This document shows, piece after piece, positions 1 to 5,510 of a stretch of DNA of 5,510 nt (positions within the stretch are counted from its first letter, which is position 1; every line of letters begins with the position of its first letter). The DNA lies in the NCBI GenBank assembly GCA_049424465.1, contig JBMSSR010000187.1, forward strand, positions 1 through 5,510, read 5' to 3'. Both the position numbers and the translations under genes were made by a program. The DNA is from UBA668 sp049424465. Its GTDB lineage: Bacteria > Actinomycetota > Acidimicrobiia > Acidimicrobiales > Ilumatobacteraceae. The notes below the pieces were generated by a model that saw nothing but the letters and a program-made list of their open reading frames with translations, did not search any database and was not told the origin of the DNA.

Positions 1-98
1 CCACCGCTCGCGTCGATCCATCCCTGCAGCGCGACGACGAGCACCGGGCGGTTGAGCACCGGCAGGTCGCCGTGCACGACGTAGGGCGTGGCGTCCAC
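1..98 (-). CDS. PAC2 family protein, N-terminal fragment (runs off the left edge)
   Basis: Reading leftward from a GTG at 98-96, the frame gives 32 codons before the edge. It contains the stretch NRPVLVVALQGWIDASG at residues 16-32. This matches the N-terminal signature of PAC2-family proteins, in which a Pro-Val-Leu-Val strand leads into a Gly-Trp-x-Asp-Ala turn. PAC2 proteins resemble eukaryotic proteasome assembly chaperones; in actinobacteria their role is poorly defined, so no process is assigned. There is no ATG, GTG or TTG in this frame between 98 and position 179, so GTG 98 is the most upstream usual start. A weak G-rich stretch (GGGG) lies about 7 nt before it. The stop codon of a 15-codon ORF lies one base upstream, which suggests coupled translation. 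The gene is cut by the window, so length and C-terminal domain cannot be judged. Confidence 0.72.
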   Translation of the reverse strand, partial: MDATPYVVHGDLPVLNRPVLVVALQGWIDASG

Positions 99-99
99 G

Positions 100-147
100 T
101 CAGCGCCCCGTCGGTGCCGGTGCGGCGAGCAGCGTCTCGAGGCCCAT
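100..147 (-). CDS. possible 15-codon leader ORF before the PAC2 gene
   Basis: An ATG at 147-145 opens a short frame reading MGLETLLAAPAPTGR and ending in TGA at 102-100. The PAC2 start GTG at 98-96 follows after a single base, in another frame. The ATG sits 7 nt behind a TACGGT -10 element on the same strand, exactly where a leaderless transcript would begin. If that promoter is real, this ORF is the first thing ribosomes meet, and the PAC2 protein would be made by termination and reinitiation. The peptide has no run of codons for one amino acid, so classic attenuation is not suggested. The alternatives are a chance ORF, or a frameshift that separates the true PAC2 N-terminus from its ATG. 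Confidence 0.35.
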   Translation of the reverse strand: MGLETLLAAPAPTGR

Positions 148-154
148 GCGGTGC

Positions 155-160
155 ACCGTA
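155..160 (-). promoter_or_regulatory. -10 element (TACGGT) for the leftward PAC2 transcript
   Basis: The minus strand reads TACGGT here, which fits the actinobacterial TANNNT -10 consensus. The spacer to the ATG at 147 is 7 nt, so a start site at or next to that A is predicted. A TTGCCA hexamer on the minus strand (186-181) resembles a -35, but its 20-nt spacing is longer than usual, so recognition may rest mainly on the -10. Confidence 0.45.
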
Positions 161-167
161 CCGCCGG

Positions 168-173
168 TAGGGT
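168..173 (+). promoter_or_regulatory. -10 element (TAGGGT) for a leaderless thioredoxin-TPR transcript
   Basis: TAGGGT fits TANNNT and ends 6 nt before the ATG at 180, so transcription should begin at or beside the start codon. No Shine-Dalgarno sequence is present before the ATG, in keeping with a leaderless mRNA. No good -35 hexamer is visible at the normal distance (about 144-150). Confidence 0.55.
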
Positions 174-179
174 GCGCTC

Positions 180-884
180 ATGGCAATCGATGTCACCGAT
201 CAGACGTTCCAGTCCGAGGTGATCGAGCGCTCGTACCAGGTTCCGGTCGTCGTCGACCTGTGGGCCGAGTGGTGCGGGCCGTGTCGGCAACTCGGGCCCA
301 TCCTCGACAAGGTGGTCGGCGCCACCGACGGCAAGGTCGTGCTGGCCAAGGTCGACACCGACAAGAACCCCGGCGTGGCGCAGGCCTTCCAGGTGCAGAG
401 CATCCCCGCCGTGTACGCCATCCGCGACGGCCAGGTGGTCGACGCCTTCATGGGTGCGTACCCCGAGCACGTCGTGCAGGAGTTCGTCAACGCGCTGCTG
501 CCCACCGAGGGCGAGCTCACTGTCAAGGCGCTCATCGACGAGGGCACCGAGGGCTCGTTCCGTGCGGCCCTCGAGCTCGAGCCCGGCAACGAGGACGCCA
601 TCGTCGGCCTCGCCGAACTGCTCGTCGCGCGCGGTGAGAACGAGCTCGCGCTGCAGTTCCTCGCCCGGATCCCCGAGACCGACCGCACCCGTCTCGTCGC
701 CGCCAAGGCGCGCACGGTGCTCGCGCCCGACGACGACCACGACGCCACGCTCACTGCGCTACTCGATCGGGTCAAGGCTGACGAGGACGCCCGCCAGCAG
801 TTCGTCGACATCCTCGAGCTGATGGGCCCGCACGATCCGCGTACTGCTGCCTATCGCAAGAAGCTGACAGCCCGGCTGTTCTGA
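180..884 (+). CDS. thioredoxin-TPR co-chaperone of the CnoX/YbbN type
   Basis: The 234-residue protein has an N-terminal thioredoxin fold (about residues 1-108) with active site WCGPC (Cys32, Cys35) and the cis-proline Pro76 in SIPAVYA. A helical TPR-like region follows (about 115-234), ending in the DPRTAAYRKKL segment typical of YbbN/CnoX proteins. The family protects or hands over unfolded clients to chaperones, and some members are thiol reductases. Escherichia coli CnoX has lost the CxxC pair, whereas this protein keeps it, so redox activity is likely. The two active-site cysteines are the only ones in the protein. There is no signal peptide, so it should be cytosolic. The ATG at 180 is supported by the -10 element just upstream and by thioredoxin-fold sequence beginning within ten residues. 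The glycosyltransferase starts 4-13 nt after the stop and probably shares the transcript. Family membership is firm; the client proteins are unknown. Confidence 0.9.
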   Translation: MAIDVTDQTFQSEVIERSYQVPVVVDLWAEWCGPCRQLGPILDKVVGATDGKVVLAKVDTDKNPGVAQAFQVQSIPAVYAIRDGQVVDAFMGAYPEHVVQEFVNALLPTEGELTVKALIDEGTEGSFRAALELEPGNEDAIVGLAELLVARGENELALQFLARIPETDRTRLVAAKARTVLAPDDDHDATLTALLDRVKADEDARQQFVDILELMGPHDPRTAAYRKKLTARLF

Positions 885-897
885 GCCGGTGCCACCG

Positions 898-2070
898 ATG
901 CCCGAGACGTCGCGTGCGCTGAGGGTGGGCATGGTCTGCCCGTACAGCCTGTCCGTGCCCGGCGGCGTGCAGGCGCAGGTGCTCGGCCTGTCGCGAGAGC
1001 TTCGCCGCAGGGGCGTCGAGGTGCGGGTGCTCGGGCCCTGCGACGGGCCGCCGCCCGCCACGTTCGTGACGCCACTCGGCAACAGCCTGCCGACGTCGGC
1101 CAACGGTTCCGTCGCCCCACTCGCCCCCGACCCGGCGGCGGCACTGCGGACGATGCGCGTCCTGGTCGAGGAGCAGTTCGACGTGCTGCACCTGCACGAG
1201 CCGTTCGCACCCGGGCCCACGATGACGGCGCTGCTGCTGCACACCGCGCCCACGATCGGCACGTTCCACGCTGCGGGGCAGAGCGCCAGCTACCGCTACC
1301 TGACCGGCCCGATCCGTGCGGGTGCCGAGAACCTCGACGATCGAGTGGCGGTGTCGAAGGATGCCGAGTCGCTGGTGAAGGACGCCATCGGTGGCACCTA
1401 CGACCTGCTGTTCAACGGCGTCGAACTCGACGACTACCGGGCCGCCGAGCCGTGGCCCACCGACGGCCCGACGATCTTCTTCTGCGGTCGGCACGAGGAG
1501 CGCAAGGGCCTCGACGTGCTCATCGCCGCGATGGCGCGGCTGCCTGCCGGCGTCCGGCTGTGGGTGGCGAGCAACGGGCCCGACACCGAGCGGCTGCGCC
1601 TCCTTGCGGCGAGCGACCCGCGCATCGAGTTCCTCGGCCGCCTGTCCGATGCCGAGAAGATCTCGCGCCTCAAGGGTGCCGACGTCTTCTGTGCGCCGTC
1701 GCTGCACGGCGAGTCGTTCGGTGTGGTGCTCATCGAGGCCATGGCGGCAGGCACCGCGATCGTCGCGAGTGCGCTCGACGGCTATCGCAACGTCGCCACG
1801 GACGGTGTCGATGCGCTGCTCGTGCCGCCGGGCGACACCGATGCCCTCGGTGCCGCGATCGGCCGACTGCTGGCCGACCCAGCCCTGTCGGCCTCGCTCG
1901 TCGAGGCCGGGCAGCGCCGGGCTGACGACTTCTCGATGCGCACCCTGGCGGACCGCTACGTCGAGCGCTACCGGCGACTGCTGCCGCCGACGACGAGTCG
2001 GTCGGAGTGGATGTCGCTGCGGCCGCCCTCACCCCTGCGGCGCTGGCGCACCCGTATGATGAGCCGATAA
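898..2070 (+). CDS. pimA: GT4 glycosyltransferase, PimA-like phosphatidyl-myo-inositol mannosyltransferase
   Basis: From ATG 898 the protein has 390 residues and a GT-B, family 4 layout. The N-terminal domain opens with RVGMVCPYSLSVPGGVQ (residues 9-25), whose GGV loop is characteristic of PimA-type enzymes, followed by VLHLHEP (97-102 region) and FH at 123-124. The C-terminal domain has the donor-binding GRHEERKG (197-204, Arg198 and Lys203) and the E-x7-E pair Glu272 and Glu280 in GESFGVVLIE. PimA transfers mannose from GDP-mannose to phosphatidylinositol at the cytoplasmic face of the membrane. The nearby pdxS agrees with the mycobacterial pimA neighbourhood. Substrate assignment is inferred; another GT4 specificity remains possible. 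GTG 889 would add three residues, and neither start has a clear ribosome binding site. The tail after residue 362 is basic, proline-rich and not obviously part of the fold, and the last codons hold the next promoter. Confidence 0.85.
   Translation: MPETSRALRVGMVCPYSLSVPGGVQAQVLGLSRELRRRGVEVRVLGPCDGPPPATFVTPLGNSLPTSANGSVAPLAPDPAAALRTMRVLVEEQFDVLHLHEPFAPGPTMTALLLHTAPTIGTFHAAGQSASYRYLTGPIRAGAENLDDRVAVSKDAESLVKDAIGGTYDLLFNGVELDDYRAAEPWPTDGPTIFFCGRHEERKGLDVLIAAMARLPAGVRLWVASNGPDTERLRLLAASDPRIEFLGRLSDAEKISRLKGADVFCAPSLHGESFGVVLIEAMAAGTAIVASALDGYRNVATDGVDALLVPPGDTDALGAAIGRLLADPALSASLVEAGQRRADDFSMRTLADRYVERYRRLLPPTTSRSEWMSLRPPSPLRRWRTRMMSR
2055..2060 (+). promoter_or_regulatory. -10 element (TATGAT) for lemA-htpX-DUF3048, inside the end of pimA
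   Basis: TATGAT differs from the TATAAT consensus at one base and stands out in very GC-rich surroundings. It covers the Arg-Met-Met codons at the end of the glycosyltransferase. Transcription would start near 2067, giving a leader of about 39 nt before lemA. No good -35 is seen around 2032-2038, so the call rests on the -10 alone. Confidence 0.45.
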
Positions 2071-2071
2071 C

Positions 2072-2087
2072 GGCGCCCCGGCGCCCC
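2072..2087 (+). repeat. double GGCGCCCC repeat forming a small GC hairpin in the lemA leader
   Basis: GGCGCCCC occurs twice in direct succession (2072-2079 and 2080-2087). Within it, GGCGC (2072-2076) can pair with GCGCC (2081-2085) around a four-base loop. The hairpin would lie close to the 5' end of the predicted lemA transcript and upstream of its GGAG ribosome binding site. There is no T run after it, so it is not an intrinsic terminator. A role in mRNA stability is possible but unproven. Confidence 0.4.
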
Positions 2088-2105
2088 GAAACCCCCGGAG
2101 TCGTG

Positions 2106-2654
2106 ATGGGCTGGGTCATTCTCGCCATCGTCGTCGTACTCGTCCTGTACGTCGTGTTCGCCTACAACGGCCTGGTCCGTGGCCGCAACCAGATCGACAA
2201 CGCGTGGTCGCAGATCGACGTGCAGCTCAAGCGCCGCATCGACCTCGTGCCCAACCTCGTCGAGACGGTCAAGGGCTACGCCGCACACGAGCGCCAGACG
2301 CTCGAGGCGGTCATCGCCGCCCGCAACAGCGCGATCGCAGCACCGCAGACGCCGCAGGGGCAGGCGCTGGCGTCCGATGCCCTCAGCGGGGCGCTGCGCC
2401 AACTGTTCGCCCTCAGCGAGGCATATCCCGACCTCAAGGCCAACCAGAACTTCCTGGCCCTGCAGGAAGAGCTCACCGCGACCGAGGGCCGGGTGGCCTA
2501 CGCGCGGCAGTTCTACAACGACAGCGTGCTGTCGTACAACAATCGTCTGCACGTGTTCCCGACGGTCGTCATCGGCCGCATGTTCGGGTTCTCGCAGCGC
2601 GAGTACTTCCAGACCGACGACGCCTCGCGCGAGGTGCCGAAGGTGCAGTTCTGA
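2106..2654 (+). CDS. lemA: LemA family membrane protein
   Basis: The 182-residue protein starts with a single membrane segment (about residues 2-19), followed by family-diagnostic sequence: YNGLVRGRNQIDNAWSQIDV (20-39) and LKRRIDLVPNLVETVKGYA (41-59). A long helical stretch and a C-terminal FGFSQREYFQ segment (160-169) complete it. Length is normal for the family. LemA proteins are single-pass and largely helical. Their biochemical role is not settled, but they often sit next to htpX. ATG 2106 is chosen because GGAG (2097-2100) lies 5 nt before it and the membrane segment begins directly after it. An in-frame ATG at 2007 would add 33 residues, overlap the glycosyltransferase and put non-conserved sequence before the membrane segment. 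GTG 2103 lies too close to GGAG. The htpX ATG follows the stop by 4 nt. Confidence 0.93.
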   Translation: MGWVILAIVVVLVLYVVFAYNGLVRGRNQIDNAWSQIDVQLKRRIDLVPNLVETVKGYAAHERQTLEAVIAARNSAIAAPQTPQGQALASDALSGALRQLFALSEAYPDLKANQNFLALQEELTATEGRVAYARQFYNDSVLSYNNRLHVFPTVVIGRMFGFSQREYFQTDDASREVPKVQF

Positions 2655-2658
2655 CTCC

Positions 2659-3564
2659 ATGTTCGAGCTGATCCGCGCCAACAAGCGCCGCACCGTCCTG
2701 TTGATGGTGGCGTTCGTCCTCGTCGTCACCCTGGTCGGTGCGGCCTTCGGCCTCGTCGTGGGCAACGGCACCACCGGCACACTCGTCGCGCTGGTGTTCA
2801 GCGCCGTGATGGCGTTCGGCTCGTACTGGAAGGCCGACTCGATCGCGCTCGCGGTCAGTCGCGCCCGTCCGGCCGACCCGGTGCAGTACCAGCGGCTGCA
2901 CAACCTCGTCGAGGGGCTGTGCATCGCGAGCGGCCTGCCCAAGCCGCGCGTGTACGTCATCGACGACGCGGCACCCAACGCGTTCGCCACCGGTCGCAAC
3001 CCCAAGCACGCGGCGATCGCCGTCACCACCGGACTGCTCGAGAAGATGAACCGTGTCGAGCTCGAGGGCGTCGTGGCGCACGAACTGTCGCACATCCGCA
3101 ACTACGACATCCTCGTCAGCACGCTTGCGGTCACGCTCGTGGGCTCGGTGGCGCTGCTCAGCAACATCGGCATCCGCATGATGTGGTGGAACGGCGGTCG
3201 TCAGCGCCGCGACGGTGACCGCGGCGACGGTGGCAACCCGCTGGCGATCATCGGGTTCGCCCTGCTCATCCTGTCGCCGATCGCAGCGAAGGCGATGCAG
3301 GCGGCCGTCAGCCGTCGGCGCGAGACGCTCGCCGACGTCAGTGCGTGCCAGCTCACGCGCTACCCACCGGGCCTCATCTCGGCACTCGAGAAGTTGCGCG
3401 ACGACACCACCGCGACGCACGCCGCCACCACGGCCACGGCCCACATGTGGATCGAGCAGCCGATGTCGGGTGTCGCCGACAACGGCCGACTCGGTGCGTG
3501 GAACAAGATGTTCGACACCCACCCGCCGCTCGAGGAGCGCATCGCCTTGCTGAGGGAACTGTGA
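2659..3564 (+). CDS. htpX: HtpX family membrane zinc metalloprotease (M48)
   Basis: This 301-residue M48B protease acts in the cytoplasmic membrane and degrades misfolded or damaged membrane proteins. Membrane segments are seen at about 12-34 and 39-57, with two further hydrophobic stretches at about 152-174 and 194-212. The zinc site is HELSH (141-145: ligands His141 and His145, catalytic Glu142) and Glu222 in RRRETLAD (219-226). An aromatic residue is common where Thr223 stands here, a small departure that leaves the ligand intact. PNAFATGRNPKHAAIAVT (106-123) is a further family hallmark, and the protein ends in HPPLEERIALL. A charged Gly-Arg-Asp loop (179-192) lies between the last two hydrophobic stretches. 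No Shine-Dalgarno is close to ATG 2659, so translation probably depends on coupling to lemA. Length is close to the family norm and the enzyme looks active. Confidence 0.95.
   Translation: MFELIRANKRRTVLLMVAFVLVVTLVGAAFGLVVGNGTTGTLVALVFSAVMAFGSYWKADSIALAVSRARPADPVQYQRLHNLVEGLCIASGLPKPRVYVIDDAAPNAFATGRNPKHAAIAVTTGLLEKMNRVELEGVVAHELSHIRNYDILVSTLAVTLVGSVALLSNIGIRMMWWNGGRQRRDGDRGDGGNPLAIIGFALLILSPIAAKAMQAAVSRRRETLADVSACQLTRYPPGLISALEKLRDDTTATHAATTATAHMWIEQPMSGVADNGRLGAWNKMFDTHPPLEERIALLREL
3552..3556 (+). promoter_or_regulatory. ribosome binding site of the DUF3048 lipoprotein gene
   Basis: GAGGG lies 4 nt before GTG 3561, within the last codons of htpX. It decides the start of the lipoprotein, since further in-frame starts upstream would lie deep inside htpX and add sequence before the signal peptide. 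Confidence 0.6.
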
Positions 3565-4634
3565 CCGTCCGCCTCCGTCGCATTGCCAGTCTGTCTGCCG
3601 TCGTCGGCCTCGCTGTGGTCGCCGCAGCATGCGGTGGCGGCTCGGCATCGCCGTCCACCACGGGCGTCACGGCGTCGCCGTCCAGCACCACGGCAGCGTC
3701 GTCCAGCACCGAGCTCGCGCCGTCCTCCACCGAGCCGTGGGATGGTCCGGTGTATCCGCTGACGGGTCTGCCGGCCACCGACCCGCTCGTCGCGGCCCGC
3801 CCCGCGCTCGTGGTCAAGATCGACAACAACGAGAAGGCACGTCCGCAGAGCGGGCTCAACGAGGCCGACATCGTGTTCGAGGAGATCGTCGAGGTGCAGA
3901 CGCGTTTCGCGGCGGTCTTCCACAGCCACGGCTCCGACCCGGTCGGGCCGATCCGATCGGGCCGCACCCAGGACATCGACCTGCTCGGGTCGTTCCTCCA
4001 GCCGCTGTTCGTCTGGAGTGGCGGGAACGACCTGGTGACCAAGGCCATCGAGTCGAGCGACCTCGTCGAGATCAGCGGCCTCCGCCAGTCCACCTACGAC
4101 ACCGCCGGCTTCCACCGCGACGACACCCGGCCCGCACCGCACGACCTGTTCGCCTCGACGTCGGGCGTCTGGACGCTCGCCCCGGAGGGTGCGGGACCAC
4201 CGCCGCAGCAGTTCGGCTACCGCCCCGCCGGCGAGCCCGCCGCGGGCGACCCGGCGACGCGGATCGAGGGCGACATGGACGGCCTGCTGGTCGAGTGGGC
4301 CTACGACGCCGCAGCCGGCTGCTACTGGCGCACCAACGGTGGCGTGCCGCACGAGGACGCCCTCACCGGGCCGATCAACACCAACAACGTCATCATCATG
4401 GTGGTGCAGTACCGGCCCAGCCCGGCCGACAACCGCAGCCCCGAGGCGCAGACCATCGGCTCGGGTGAGCTGATCGTGTTCACGGGCGGTGTCATGGTGC
4501 ACGGCATCTGGAGCCGGGCGGACCGCCTGTCGCCCATCCAGATGGTCGCCGACGACGGCTCACCCATCCTGCTCACGCCCGGTCGCACGTGGGTCGAGCT
4601 GGCAAAGTCGGGTCACTTCTCGGCCGTGTCCTGA
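3561..4634 (+). CDS. DUF3048 (YerB-like) lipoprotein
   Basis: From GTG 3561, which overlaps the htpX stop as GTGA, the protein has 357 residues. It opens with a lipoprotein signal: positive residues RLRR (4-7), a hydrophobic core (8-20) and a lipobox AAAC with Cys24, so it should be lipid-anchored on the outer face of the cytoplasmic membrane. A Ser/Thr-rich linker (25-58) follows. The DUF3048 domain starts at YPLTGLPA (65-72) and includes KIDNNEKARPQSGLNEADIV (86-105), RFAAVFHS (115-122) and VGPIRSGR (128-135). The C-terminal DUF3048 part holds NTNNVIIMVVQY (273-284) and ends near GRTWVEL (341-347). Family function is unknown; Bacillus subtilis YerB is a lipoprotein relative. Tight linkage to lemA-htpX suggests a role in envelope maintenance, but that is inference. 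A start further upstream is rejected because the signal peptide begins exactly at this GTG. Confidence 0.92.
   Translation: MTVRLRRIASLSAVVGLAVVAAACGGGSASPSTTGVTASPSSTTAASSSTELAPSSTEPWDGPVYPLTGLPATDPLVAARPALVVKIDNNEKARPQSGLNEADIVFEEIVEVQTRFAAVFHSHGSDPVGPIRSGRTQDIDLLGSFLQPLFVWSGGNDLVTKAIESSDLVEISGLRQSTYDTAGFHRDDTRPAPHDLFASTSGVWTLAPEGAGPPPQQFGYRPAGEPAAGDPATRIEGDMDGLLVEWAYDAAAGCYWRTNGGVPHEDALTGPINTNNVIIMVVQYRPSPADNRSPEAQTIGSGELIVFTGGVMVHGIWSRADRLSPIQMVADDGSPILLTPGRTWVELAKSGHFSAVS
3678..3740 (+). repeat. three tandem 21-bp units in the Ser/Thr linker of the DUF3048 lipoprotein
   Basis: Units at 3678-3698, 3699-3719 and 3720-3740 encode PSSTTAA, SSSTELA and PSSTEPW. The core CGTCCAGCACC is identical in the first two units (3679-3689, 3700-3710), and the third has CGTCCTCCACC at 3721-3731. 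A related CGTCCACCAC at 3652 begins a 27-bp pre-unit. Repeats in multiples of three let linker length change without breaking the reading frame. Confidence 0.6.
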
Positions 4635-4649
4635 CCGGTACCGCTCGGA

Positions 4650-4655
4650 TACGCT
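4650..4655 (+). promoter_or_regulatory. -10 element (TACGCT) for leaderless pdxS transcription
   Basis: TACGCT fits TANNNT and ends 7 nt before the pdxS ATG, the same geometry seen at the divergent promoter near 155-173. There is no Shine-Dalgarno sequence in the 28-bp gap, so a leaderless transcript is the simplest reading. No clear -35 is present. Confidence 0.45.
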
Positions 4656-4662
4656 CACCGGC

Positions 4663-5510
<848 letters not shown>

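Larger units (their letters stand above)
153..175. repeat. inverted repeat carrying both divergent -10 elements
   Basis: The arms are GCACCGTACC (153-162) and GGTAGGGTGC (166-175), separated by GCC. They are complementary at 9 of 10 positions. Each arm supplies a TANNNT -10 element for one strand, so the divergent promoter is almost symmetric. The repeat could also be read as an operator for a dimeric regulator. As both arms coincide with -10 elements, symmetry of the promoter itself is the simpler explanation. Confidence 0.6.

Noticed and set aside
772..1707. 311-codon open frame on the minus strand
   Set aside because: It lies opposite the thioredoxin-TPR and glycosyltransferase genes, whose proteins match known families. 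The minus-strand translation is Arg/Gly/His-rich with no recognisable domain, a usual by-product of GC-rich codon use.
2007..2105. longer lemA start at ATG 2007
   Set aside because: It would overlap pimA by 64 bases and place 33 unconserved residues before the membrane segment. ATG 2106 has GGAG at a good distance.
2179..2658. upstream extension of the htpX frame into lemA
   Set aside because: The extension reads as Ser/Arg/Thr-rich non-protein sequence. The HtpX N-terminus starts at ATG 2659, and lemA occupies this stretch in another frame.
1968..3101. 377-codon open frame on the minus strand
   Set aside because: It is antisense to the end of pimA, all of lemA and half of htpX. The composition is biased, no domain is recognised, and it crosses gene boundaries.
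3360..4502. 380-codon open frame on the minus strand
   Set aside because: It is the antisense shadow of htpX and the DUF3048 gene. The Arg/Gly/Val-rich translation has no family match.
4635..4662. possible terminator between the DUF3048 gene and pdxS
   Set aside because: Only a short CGGTACCG palindrome (4636-4643) is present, with no stem of useful length and no T run.

Overview
This 5.5 kb window is ordinary-looking, GC-rich chromosomal DNA. It is densely coded, with one gene reading left from the left edge and the rest reading right. The gene content points to Actinomycetota: the start of a PAC2-family protein (a family typical of actinobacteria), a PimA-like glycosyltransferase near pdxS, and several start codons that sit directly behind TANNNT -10 elements, as expected for leaderless mRNAs. 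A deep-branching class such as Acidimicrobiia would fit, but that is inference. I see no mobile element, CRISPR array, rRNA, tRNA or convincing intrinsic terminator.

Layout. Positions 1-98 (minus) hold the N-terminal end of a PAC2-family gene. Positions 99-179 form a compact divergent control region built on an inverted repeat that places one -10 element on each strand. On the plus strand follow a CnoX/YbbN-type thioredoxin-TPR protein (180-884) and, almost abutting, a PimA-like GT4 glycosyltransferase (898-2070). A TATGAT -10 in the last codons of that gene and a short leader with a small GC hairpin precede a tightly packed set: lemA (2106-2654), htpX (2659-3564) and a DUF3048 lipoprotein (3561-4634, start overlapping the htpX stop). 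After a 28-bp gap with its own -10 element comes pdxS (4663 to the right edge, almost complete).

How the genes may work together. The thioredoxin-TPR protein and HtpX are both protein quality-control factors, one soluble and one in the membrane. LemA and HtpX are frequent neighbours, and the DUF3048 lipoprotein is translationally linked to them here, which suggests an envelope maintenance unit. The PimA-like enzyme would make the first mannosylation of phosphatidylinositol at the inner face of the membrane. PdxS with PdxT (expected just beyond the window) makes pyridoxal 5'-phosphate. pimA and pdxS lie close together in mycobacteria too, so the layout resembles an old actinobacterial neighbourhood into which lemA-htpX-DUF3048 is set.

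No undescribed large system is visible. The points most worth following are the symmetric divergent promoter with two apparently leaderless starts, a 15-codon ORF in front of the PAC2 gene, the DUF3048 link to lemA-htpX, and a 21-bp tandem repeat in the lipoprotein linker.
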